Source: Methylococcaceae bacterium UBA7658 (GTDB taxonomy: Bacteria > Pseudomonadota > Gammaproteobacteria > Methylococcales > Methylomonadaceae). Taken from it: a stretch of 18,330 bases of DNA. Shown here one piece after another: positions 8,237 to 14,967 of the stretch (positions are counted from its first letter, which is position 1; the number at the start of each line of letters is the position of its first letter). Under the pieces are notes generated by a model. It saw nothing but the letters and a program-made list of their open reading frames with translations, had not been told where the DNA came from and did not search any database. A program made the position numbers and the translations under genes. The stretch covers positions 42,430 to 60,759 of the forward strand of contig DLHW01000024.1 of NCBI GenBank assembly GCA_002483425.1. Reading direction: 5' to 3'.

Positions 8237-8252
8237 GGCAGGTTACCTTGCC
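8237..8252 (+). promoter_or_regulatory. Small leader hairpin before the GNAT gene
   Basis: GGCAGG (8237-8242) pairs with CTTGCC (8247-8252), with one G-U, around TTAC. It sits 6 bp after the palindrome and 41 bp before the start codon, so it would be at the 5' end of the message if TATAAT 8221 is the -10. The function is unknown. Confidence 0.3.
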
Positions 8253-8293
8253 CTCGACATTCTTTAACTAAGCATCCATAAAAATTAATAAGC

Positions 8294-9718
8294 ATGATAT
8301 TCACGGATCTAGACTACTTGATAAAAAATGATTTAGATGCCTTTACAACATTTTATCATTCACTTTATGAAGCTCAATTTCCCGACTATAACGAGCGTGA
8401 GTCGATTGAAAATATGTTGCAGTATCTTCGCCTTAAGGTGGACGGATGGTATGGCCTGAATAACTACCATATAGTTCTAGGCTACGACGAAGATGTATTA
8501 GTTTCGGCATGTGTAAGTGACTATTTTCATACTGGCAATACCGGGGTTATCGAATTTTTATTGGTATCGCCACAAACGCGAGGAAAGGGTTATGGCCGGC
8601 AGATGCTGAATGAGATGCATCGGATTTTTGATGCAGATGCAAGGAGAGCTAGTCATTCGGGAGTGGACTATATAATGGGTGAGATGAACGACCCATTCTT
8701 AACTGATTCTACAGAAGACAATATTGATCCCTTTGGCCGCGCCAAAATTTGGGGCGGTTGGGGTTTTGGGGTTTTGGATTTTCCGTATGTGCAGCCAGCT
8801 CTGGCAGATGACAAAACGGCAGTACGAAATCTTCTTCTCATGGCAAAATCAGTCGGGAAAGTTGCTCAAGAGAATGTGAGTAGTGCCACAGTGAAGTCTG
8901 TGACCTTTGATTATTTGAAGTGGGCAATGCGATTTGATGACCCAACCAAGGAAATAGAATATCGGAAAATGTCCGAATATCTTGATGCCAAAAAGTGGAT
9001 TAATTTAATGAATCTGCAGGATTATGTGGGGGATTCGAACTCTAATCCTTTGGTCAAGTTTGAAATAAACAGCGCAGATCAATTAGATGCTGTCTTGCCC
9101 ATTTACCACGCCAACTTTGGAAAAAAGCCCAACTTAGCGATTGATACAACAGAATTCCGTAAGTTGATCGAAGCGAGACCTACCAATAATTTTAAATACC
9201 ACTTATGGGGTCTTGCGGCAAATGAAACTAACAACGTAGAAGGAATGGCCTCATTCTTTTCCTTTCCATGGGGAGGCTTTGGTGGTTACATTGTTTTGGA
9301 TGGCACCCTAAGAGGAACAGGGAGGCTCCGACCGCTAATAGCGATGATGGAACGTCAAATGCTCACAGACTATCCGAAAGCTACAGGCTGGTACATTGAA
9401 TGTGATCCAGGTAAAATCGAGAACATCATCTTTGATAAGGTTGGGTTTCATAGAATATCTATCGACTATAGGCAACCCATATTGACAGATGGTAAACAAA
9501 CAATAGACCCATATCTTTGTCCTTCACTCGAACTTCGGTATAAGCCTTTTGGTCGCGTCTATGAGAGTGGCTCAATCACCGCTACAGAAGTTCTGACCGC
9601 TGTGAGGGACATCTTTCGTGTAGTTTATGGTATTGCTGATCCTAGTGAGACAGCGGCATTTAAGCATCTTACGACTGAGATCCGGCAACGTGGTGTCGAA
9701 CGGTTGATGCTAATGTGA
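8294..9718 (+). CDS. Tandem GNAT-fold N-acetyltransferase-like protein
   Basis: A 474-residue cytosolic protein with two GNAT-type modules. The first (about 1-170) has a good acetyl-CoA motif: EFLLVSPQTRGKGYGRQML at about 87-105, with RGKGYG at 96-101 matching Q/RxxGxG/A. The second (about 255-400) has a weaker YIVLDGTLRGTGRLRPLI at about 332-349 and the closing DKVGFHRISI. The linker and C-terminal tail (about 400-474) are not recognised. The substrate cannot be told. Possibilities are small-molecule, antibiotic or protein/tRNA acetylation, with the second module binding or regulatory. Start ATG 8294 has no strong Shine-Dalgarno. AT-rich codon use contrasts with the flanking genes and suggests transfer. 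It lies 99 bp upstream of the NACHT gene on the same strand. Confidence 0.75.
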   Translation: MIFTDLDYLIKNDLDAFTTFYHSLYEAQFPDYNERESIENMLQYLRLKVDGWYGLNNYHIVLGYDEDVLVSACVSDYFHTGNTGVIEFLLVSPQTRGKGYGRQMLNEMHRIFDADARRASHSGVDYIMGEMNDPFLTDSTEDNIDPFGRAKIWGGWGFGVLDFPYVQPALADDKTAVRNLLLMAKSVGKVAQENVSSATVKSVTFDYLKWAMRFDDPTKEIEYRKMSEYLDAKKWINLMNLQDYVGDSNSNPLVKFEINSADQLDAVLPIYHANFGKKPNLAIDTTEFRKLIEARPTNNFKYHLWGLAANETNNVEGMASFFSFPWGGFGGYIVLDGTLRGTGRLRPLIAMMERQMLTDYPKATGWYIECDPGKIENIIFDKVGFHRISIDYRQPILTDGKQTIDPYLCPSLELRYKPFGRVYESGSITATEVLTAVRDIFRVVYGIADPSETAAFKHLTTEIRQRGVERLMLM

Positions 9719-9746
9719 GTGTCATTTCAATACACAACCGTTGTTG

Positions 9747-9775
9747 TTGCTAAGATTCTGTAGTACAAATAAAAT
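9747..9775 (+). promoter_or_regulatory. Candidate promoter for the NACHT gene
   Basis: TTGCTA (9747-9752) and TAAAAT (9770-9775) are 17 bp apart in the 99-bp gap after the GNAT gene, with predicted start near 9782 and a 36-nt leader. The hexamers match consensus 4/6 and 5/6. It would let the NTPase be expressed apart from the acetyltransferase. Confidence 0.4.
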
Positions 9776-9817
9776 TACTATCCAAATTAATATTTCATAC
9801 TGGAATTCGGAGTCATT

Positions 9818-12800
9818 GTGGATATTATCAATGAAGTTCTGACATGGCTGGCAACTCTAAATTGGAAATGGTGGACGGAGGGTAATAACGCAACCGCTGT
9901 CGGAGTAATAGCGGGTATTGTCTTTGCTTTCATAGCAGCATTCTGGACACTTTATACTTACATACGAGAGAAAAGGCACAACCCTCCTGTAACACCGAAT
10001 AATCCGACGATTCCAAATGTTTCTGAAGAGAACTCCGAAAACTCCAGTAAAACCACTGAAAAGAACAAAGAATGGCTAAAGAACTGGAATGCTTATGTGC
10101 AGAAAAATCAACGGCAAAAAGGATTTGATAATTTCATCGAGACTCAGGAACTAAAGCTGTTGCCTGAGTCAGGACAGGATGCTTTTCAATATTTGCTCTG
10201 GGGTAGCGATATAGCTGGACGAAATAGTGAGAATGAAACACGGCGGGATACTGGAAAGTGGAAAGAAATTGCACGGAATGAAATACTCAAACGAATGAAG
10301 CCTCAGTGTAAAGAAGGTGAATTACATCGGGTTGTTGTAACAGCTGATGCGGGCGTTGGCAAAACAAGAAATCTTAATTGGTTTTGGAAGCAACTGAATA
10401 ATGACAATACGTTAGCGTTGTATATTGTAGCTAGCGAATTAGCGGAATTCGATTTGCAAAAACTAGAATCCGTTAAAGAAGAAAAAAAATTCGTAAGAGC
10501 ATGGTGTAATGAACTATCAAAGTATTGTAAAAAAGAGTTGAGACACCCTACTGTTTCTTTTCCTGAAGAAAATGCAGTTATCGATTTTATTGAATGTCTT
10601 ACAGAACAAGGGGAGTTAGTTCTGATCGTTGATGGCTTAGATCAAACTGTAGATGAACAATCACTTAAATCCTTAGCTAGGTTCCTGGAAAATTCTAATA
10701 GTCGTGCAATTTTGGGTGGGCGACTACACTCTCTTGCGACATATAAAGAAAGCCTAAAATTAAAAGATAGACGTTGGAGATTTATTAGAGTCTGCGAATT
10801 TAAAGAAGAAGAACAAAAAAAATATCTCGGATATCAATGTTTAAAAATCATCGAAAACGAAATAAGGGACAAGGATAATACGAGTGAAGAACAAATTAAT
10901 AGCATTGGCAAACTAATCCTAAACCTTATTGCTCAAGATAAAGGAATTGAGACAGTGAGCGAAAATGTGAAATTTGAATATTGGGGGAACTTAATTGTAA
11001 GGCTTATCCATAGTAAACAAGAATCAGATGCTGATTTCAATCGAATTGAATATGACGAGTATTTTAAATCTCAAAACAAAAAACTTCATGAGTTAACTTC
11101 AGAAGAACTCATTACATATCTTGGAGAGCAGCGTATAAATAAAATCCCTGCAGATGCTAAGTCATTATTATCTGTTCCAAGAATTTTAGAAATGTTGGAA
11201 AAATTATCCTCTGATCAATTGAAGAAGATACATACTGACTGTGATGTGTTTTATTTTGCAACCAAAACATTAGTTATCCAAGGCTTAAAAAATTCTGTTG
11301 CTGCAAAAAGAATCTCCCCTGATGAAGGTTATGTACATGCAATATTAGGTGCAATTGCTTATACGATGACTAGCGACCCAAGGCGACTGAATGAAGAGAT
11401 AGAGTTTCATAATCTTAACGAACTGATACCAAATTTTGAGGGAGTTACTAATGATGAGGATGTTAGAAAATTTAAACAAAATGTCATTGCGCGTTTAAAA
11501 ACTATAAAATTGTTCTCAGAGAAAAGTGATGAAGAATTTCATTGGGATCTTGATCAATTACCTGCACTAGGGATAGCATCAGCTCTTGAGCATCCTATAG
11601 CAGACCCAGAATTAGATCAAACACCACACAAAGAATTAAATCAAGTGGTTTGGAAAAATCGATCTTTCCAGGAGTTTTATACGGCTTACTGGTTAGCCAA
11701 CTATGCAAGCGAAGCAGAATCAGATGATTTCAAGAACTGGGTATATTTTCATGAAACCATAGAAAGCGATTGGTACTATTATATTAATCGCTTTCTTGCA
11801 GAAATGCATATAGAAGCACTCAATACAGACGTTTGGGTTAAGTCAGCAGCTACTTGGTATAAATCTAAAAGTCCTAAGCGTTCTTCCGAGATGATCTATC
11901 GATCCTGGTGGCGAATGCACGAAATCGCTGGACTAAAAGTAAAAGTTGACGACTGGTGGAATATTTCTTATGAATCGCTTTGCAGCAAGAGCTTATCCTA
12001 TCCGAATGACGATTCTACTCCGCAAGAAAAACCAGCACGAGAGGTGCTAAAATCTTATTGGAGCGAGTTTCAAGGGATTCTCGATGATGGAAATGAAATT
12101 GCCAAGTCATTTGTATCCAATGAATATTGGGCAAAAATTCCTTCTGCAACCTTTAAAATGGGTTCTTCAAAGGACGAACAGGGATTTCCCCCCAAAACAA
12201 AAGCTTATTGGAATATACAGATACAAGAAGTTACCCAAAAGAAAGAACACCTCAATGGAGAAAAATTAAGAGAAGAAATTCGTAAAATTGCTGATTGTTG
12301 CATTAAATCAGAGTGGTTTTGCGGTGAGCAAGGAAAAGTAATACGTAAAGAAGATATTGATGATTTAACGGAAGACTTTTTATTGCCTACTCCACAGGCT
12401 GTATTAGATGCAATTGAAAAACGATTCCGTACTCCAGATGAAACACCACTTGAACCTGATCAAGAAATTAAAGAATTTGAAATTCATACATTACCTGTAT
12501 TGAATCGAACTTTTCGGCTTTTTTATCCTGGACATAAAGACGCTCAACGCCTTTCTTTGGCAAATTTTGATAAAAATCAAATTGATCGTGAATACCCTGC
12601 TCCTGAGCCAGATCATCCGGTAAATTATGTCAGTTGGTATGACAGTTGGGCTTTTTGTCAATGGCTTCGGTGGCAAGATCCCGACACAAATTTGTTTTAC
12701 CGATGCCGACTACCCCACGAACCTGAATGGGAATATGCGGCGAAAGGATGTGTCGGCAACTCTTTCCCAGATAATCAACGTTATTGGTGGGGTAATGATT

Positions 12801-13186
12801 TCTACAGGAATGAAGATCCTGCCGATCCTTTAAAAACTAGTGAACCCGAACATATCTCTGATGATAAAAGAGCCTACGCAGATGGACGAATTGGACGGAG
12901 CACTAGAGCACCCAAAGAAGCAGATCCTAATGGATTTGGACTAAAGGATGTTTTGGGGAATGTCTGGGAGTGGATGGCTAATCCTTACGAAGAAAAATAT
13001 TCCCGCAAATTTCCAGACCCCTCAAAGACGATTGCAATAAATTGTAAACGAACCATGCGGGGTGGGCTGTGGTATTTTCTCAACTTGCTTTCAACCTGCA
13101 CCCAAAGGTATAAGCTAGTATGTAACGATCGAGACTATAAAATGGGTTTCCGAGTGATTCGGGAAGAGGTAAGGAAAGGCGATTAA
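9818..13186 (+). CDS. Membrane-anchored NACHT (STAND) NTPase with C-terminal FGE/C-type-lectin-fold domain
   Basis: An 1122-residue protein. Start GTG 9818 follows GGAG (9809-9812) by 5 nt. Order: short N-terminus; one transmembrane helix (about 27-49) followed by basic YIREKRH, placing the rest in the cytosol; a Pro/Asn-rich linker. The NACHT NTPase has Walker A ADAGVGKT (176-183), Walker B LVLIVDGLDQ (267-276, Asp272 and Asp275) and sensor-like SRAILGGR (295-302). A helical region follows with the STAND motif WKNRSFQEFYTAYWLA (about 611-626). The FGE-like domain (about 771-1122) has KIPSATFKMGSS, FEIHTLPVLNRTF, HPVNYVSWYDSW, GNVWEWMANP (1047-1056), RGGLW (1081-1085) and terminal GFRVIRE. 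It carries a ~95-residue insertion after MGSS. Both catalytic FGE cysteines are absent, so it probably binds rather than oxidises. The likely role is a ligand-sensing immune or conflict NTPase (inference). The gene is strongly AT-rich. Confidence 0.85.
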   Translation: MDIINEVLTWLATLNWKWWTEGNNATAVGVIAGIVFAFIAAFWTLYTYIREKRHNPPVTPNNPTIPNVSEENSENSSKTTEKNKEWLKNWNAYVQKNQRQKGFDNFIETQELKLLPESGQDAFQYLLWGSDIAGRNSENETRRDTGKWKEIARNEILKRMKPQCKEGELHRVVVTADAGVGKTRNLNWFWKQLNNDNTLALYIVASELAEFDLQKLESVKEEKKFVRAWCNELSKYCKKELRHPTVSFPEENAVIDFIECLTEQGELVLIVDGLDQTVDEQSLKSLARFLENSNSRAILGGRLHSLATYKESLKLKDRRWRFIRVCEFKEEEQKKYLGYQCLKIIENEIRDKDNTSEEQINSIGKLILNLIAQDKGIETVSENVKFEYWGNLIVRLIHSKQESDADFNRIEYDEYFKSQNKKLHELTSEELITYLGEQRINKIPADAKSLLSVPRILEMLEKLSSDQLKKIHTDCDVFYFATKTLVIQGLKNSVAAKRISPDEGYVHAILGAIAYTMTSDPRRLNEEIEFHNLNELIPNFEGVTNDEDVRKFKQNVIARLKTIKLFSEKSDEEFHWDLDQLPALGIASALEHPIADPELDQTPHKELNQVVWKNRSFQEFYTAYWLANYASEAESDDFKNWVYFHETIESDWYYYINRFLAEMHIEALNTDVWVKSAATWYKSKSPKRSSEMIYRSWWRMHEIAGLKVKVDDWWNISYESLCSKSLSYPNDDSTPQEKPAREVLKSYWSEFQGILDDGNEIAKSFVSNEYWAKIPSATFKMGSSKDEQGFPPKTKAYWNIQIQEVTQKKEHLNGEKLREEIRKIADCCIKSEWFCGEQGKVIRKEDIDDLTEDFLLPTPQAVLDAIEKRFRTPDETPLEPDQEIKEFEIHTLPVLNRTFRLFYPGHKDAQRLSLANFDKNQIDREYPAPEPDHPVNYVSWYDSWAFCQWLRWQDPDTNLFYRCRLPHEPEWEYAAKGCVGNSFPDNQRYWWGNDFYRNEDPADPLKTSEPEHISDDKRAYADGRIGRSTRAPKEADPNGFGLKDVLGNVWEWMANPYEEKYSRKFPDPSKTIAINCKRTMRGGLWYFLNLLSTCTQRYKLVCNDRDYKMGFRVIREEVRKGD
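13073..13153 (+). other. Variable-region-like C-terminal segment of the FGE/CLec domain
   Basis: Codons 1086-1112 lie between RGGLW and the end of GFR, where DGR variable regions sit in C-type-lectin-fold targets. The usual family residues here are Asn/Arg-rich. This copy instead has Tyr, Phe, Leu and Cys at the same spacing (YFLNLLSTCTQ, then RYKLVCNDRDYK). Many codons end in T or C (TAT, TTT, CTC, AAC, CTT, TGC, TGT, GAT, GAC), as expected if they derive from AAY codons. No template repeat or reverse transcriptase is in the window, so this is a hypothesis. Confidence 0.35.
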
Positions 13187-13193
13187 TTAAAGT

Positions 13194-13222
13194 TTTTCAC
13201 TATCCTACAAATCTAGTGGAAA
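13194..13222 (+). repeat. Nine-bp inverted repeat just after the NACHT-FGE gene
   Basis: TTTTCACTA (13194-13202) pairs with TAGTGGAAA (13214-13222), with one G-U, around an 11-base loop, starting 8 bp after the stop codon. No T-run follows, so it is a poor intrinsic terminator. Hairpins just behind variable regions are a known DGR feature, but those have shorter loops. Confidence 0.45.
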
Positions 13223-13387
13223 GGAAATCGACAATCTAATCGTTCTATCTATTTTTAAACTTCTGACTGTCCGTTCCTAACAAACTTCAACGCCTGCTTT
13301 TGGCCGATAGTGCCAATTCCATCACTATCTATTCGCAAATTGCCACTGGCTGTTCCGAGTTTCGGATGGGTGTTGAATCTATGGTTG

Positions 13388-13406
13388 AATTTGCTATAAG
13401 CAAATT
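13388..13406. repeat. Perfect 8-bp inverted repeat with ATA spacer
   Basis: AATTTGCT (13388-13395) and AGCAAATT (13399-13406) are exact reverse complements around ATA. It lies about 200 bp past the NACHT stop and about 77 bp past the META stop. It could be a protein-binding site or a weak terminator stem. Confidence 0.4.
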
Positions 13407-13413
13407 TTGTAAC

Positions 13414-13437
13414 CAGCGAAGCTATACGCTGTGTTTT
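13414..13437 (+). terminator. Weak terminator-like hairpin
   Basis: CAGCG (13414-13418) pairs with CGCTG (13427-13431) over an eight-base loop, then TGTTTT. It could end plus-strand transcripts from the NACHT gene before they run into the opposing genes. The stem is short. Confidence 0.25.
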
Positions 13438-13482
13438 AACATCGTAATGATGCCTGCCTGGGTGGATTTTTCACTGGTTGAA

Positions 13483-13884
13483 TTATTCTTTCTCAAAGAC
13501 AGATTCAGATAGACTGCCCAAAGCGGGAAGAATTAAATTTTTCCCGGTCATTTTCCCCATTTTTAAATGGCTAAAAACGTCATTCATATCGAGCGGTATT
13601 TTTAGAGTAGACTCTGGGCAAGCCATGCGGGTTGAAGCGATGCTGCCGGGTTTATCGAGTTGCCCCCAAAACCGGTTGCAACCGTCAAAACCGTTGATAG
13701 TCAGGTCTTCGATAGAAAATCTGGGCATTAAATCGGGATCGGATTGACTAACCACCGCCTGTCCGCCGATGGTCACGAGCTTCCATTTGCCTTGCAAATC
13801 GTCGAGAGTTAATTCGCCGGCAAATGAAAATGACGTGCCGGAGACAAGAAAAAGACAATAAAATTTAATAAGCGCTTTAAACAT
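13483..13884 (-). CDS. META-domain (HslJ-like) secreted protein
   Basis: A 133-residue protein with a cleavable-looking signal peptide (MFKALIKFYCLFLVSGTSFSFA, cleavage near FAG), so probably periplasmic. The remainder is a single META domain: LQGKWKLVTIGGQAV at its start, INGFDGCNRFWGQL with the hallmark GCN, then STRMACPES matching the T-x-MAC motif. META/HslJ proteins are linked to stress or inhibitor resistance in other bacteria; the exact function here is unknown. Start ATG 13884 is supported by AAGGAG (13891-13896) six bases upstream. It lies 27 bp downstream of the GlcG-like gene and is the last gene of a minus-strand unit with tesA. Codon use resembles the housekeeping genes, not the neighbouring NACHT gene. 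Confidence 0.88.
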   Translation of the reverse strand: MFKALIKFYCLFLVSGTSFSFAGELTLDDLQGKWKLVTIGGQAVVSQSDPDLMPRFSIEDLTINGFDGCNRFWGQLDKPGSIASTRMACPESTLKIPLDMNDVFSHLKMGKMTGKNLILPALGSLSESVFEKE

Positions 13885-13911
13885 GATTAACTCCTTATAA
13901 AAAAGAAATTG

Positions 13912-14340
13912 TTAAACGCCGGCAATAAATCCGGCCGATTCAATCCCGGCAATGGCGCAACGTTCATCTTGTTCGGAAGAATCGCCGCTTATTCCGACAG
14001 CGCCTATAATGGCATTACCCTTATCCCGGATCAAAACGCCGCCGGGTACCGGCATGATTTTTCCTTCGGCTAAGCCTATTAAGGCATTCATAAAATCCGG
14101 GCGGTGTTCAGCGACAGCGGCCAAATTACGCGAGGAAATTCCCATATTCACGGCCCCCCAAGCTTTGGCCGTGGCGATTTGCTGTCTGATGACTGTCGCT
14201 CCGTCTTCTCTTTGCAAGGCCTTGAGGTGGCCCGACGCATCCAAAACCACTACAGTTAGAGGCGCCATATTTAAAAATCTAGCTTTTTGAGTGGCGGCGT
14301 TAATGATGAGGTTGGCTTTTTCAAGGGTGAGTTGACTCAT
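13912..14340 (-). CDS. GlcG/HbpS-family (DUF336) protein
   Basis: A 142-residue single-domain protein of the GlcG/HbpS family. Visible features are VVVLDASGHLKALQREDGA in the first third, IRQQIATAKAWGAVNMG, and the glycine-rich PVPGGVLIRDKGNAIIGAVG, ending with DERCAIAGIESAGF. Members bind haem or small ligands, or occur beside glycolate and other oxidation genes; the ligand here cannot be read. There is no signal peptide, so it should be cytosolic, unlike secreted HbpS. Start ATG 14340 has a strong AAAGGAG (14348-14354) seven bases upstream. It lies 18 bp after tesA and 27 bp before the META gene, which suggests one transcript. Confidence 0.88.
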   Translation of the reverse strand: MSQLTLEKANLIINAATQKARFLNMAPLTVVVLDASGHLKALQREDGATVIRQQIATAKAWGAVNMGISSRNLAAVAEHRPDFMNALIGLAEGKIMPVPGGVLIRDKGNAIIGAVGISGDSSEQDERCAIAGIESAGFIAGV

Positions 14341-14358
14341 GAATATACTCCTTTCAGT

Positions 14359-14967
14359 TTATTTTTCTTCCAATAACTTTGCTAAGTGAGGCCATATTTT
14401 TTCGACAATCAACGCTTGCGCTTTTTCATTCGGATGTAGACCGTCTTGTTGCATTAACTCTTTAACGAGTGCGACATCCTCGAGAATGAATGGAACATAC
14501 GGGATATTCAACGTCTTGGCTAATTGCGGATAAACATTATAAAACATCTCGGTATAGCGTTTTCCGTAATTGGGGGGAATACGCATACTAAGCAGTAAAA
14601 TTTTTGCGCCCGATTTTTTTGCTCGGTCTGCGATTTCGGCAAGGTTGCTTTTAAGAATGGCGGGCGATAAACCTCGTAAGCCGTCGTTGGCTCCAAGTTC
14701 AATAATGACGATAGCTGGTTTGAGACGGCCTAATATACCGTCAATTCGCGCTAGCCCGCCCGCGCTGGTATCGCCGGAAATGCTTTCATTAATGACAACG
14801 TAATCGCTCCGGTTTTCCTTTAGCTTTTGCTGAACCAACGATACCCAGCCTTGTCCTACATCAAAGCCGTAGGCGGCGCTGATGCTGTCGCCGAGCACTA
14901 CAATTGATTTCCCCATGGCTGCCGCTGATACTAATGAAATCGCAAAAGCAATTAACCATTTAAGCAT
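14359..14967 (-). CDS. tesA: SGNH-hydrolase arylesterase / acyl-CoA thioesterase I family
   Basis: Periplasmic esterase of the TesA family (thioesterase I, protease I, lysophospholipase L1), hydrolysing acyl esters and thioesters. The 202 residues begin with a signal peptide (MLKWLIAFAISLVSAAAMG). The four SGNH blocks are present: GDSIS with nucleophile Ser28 (block I), SGDTSAGG with Gly65 (block II), GANDGLRG with Asn94 (block III), and DGLHP with Asp175 and His178 (block V). Its start codon overlaps that of the divergent ybbA (CATG at 14965-14968), so its promoter must lie inside the ybbA coding sequence. tesA beside ybbA-ybbP is a conserved gammaproteobacterial arrangement. It is followed by the GlcG-like and META genes. 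Confidence 0.95.
   Translation of the reverse strand: MLKWLIAFAISLVSAAAMGKSIVVLGDSISAAYGFDVGQGWVSLVQQKLKENRSDYVVINESISGDTSAGGLARIDGILGRLKPAIVIIELGANDGLRGLSPAILKSNLAEIADRAKKSGAKILLLSMRIPPNYGKRYTEMFYNVYPQLAKTLNIPYVPFILEDVALVKELMQQDGLHPNEKAQALIVEKIWPHLAKLLEEK

Larger units (their letters stand above)
7702..8293. other. 592-bp gene-free, AT-rich region upstream of the GNAT gene
   Basis: No convincing gene is visible on either strand; the longest short frames lack a ribosome site. It holds a TTGACA (8154-8159) with only a poor -10 behind it, a near-identical 14-base repeat exactly 300 bp apart (7906-7919 and 8206-8219), a T-arm-like GGGTTCGAA (8062-8070) without a tRNA around it, and the palindrome and hairpin listed separately. 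The composition is more AT-rich than the housekeeping genes. It looks like an old insertion boundary or long regulatory leader; no integrase or transposase remnant is recognisable. Confidence 0.5.
13187..13482. other. 296-bp gene-free region between convergent genes
   Basis: It separates the plus-strand NACHT gene from the minus-strand META gene. It holds three inverted repeats: the 13194-13222 hairpin, AATTTGCT/AGCAAATT around ATA (13388-13406), and CAGCG/CGCTG (13414-13431) followed by TGTTTT. A 70-codon frame at 13300-13512 runs through most of it but has no ribosome site and no recognisable similarity, so I do not call it a gene. It is possibly the right edge of the acquired segment. Confidence 0.5.

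Noticed and set aside
9818..13186. Annotation of the NACHT protein as an active sulfatase-modifying enzyme
   Set aside because: The catalytic cysteine positions are not cysteine, and the domain is only the last third of a STAND NTPase.
13300..13512. 70-codon plus-strand open frame in the NACHT-META gap
   Set aside because: It has no ribosome site and no recognisable domain, has a low-complexity amino-acid mix, and its 3' end overlaps the META gene antisense. It is more likely non-coding.
14882..14965. Upstream extension of ybbA from ATG 14882
   Set aside because: It would be fully antisense to the tesA signal peptide, and the added residues do not resemble the family; ATG 14966 gives the usual length.
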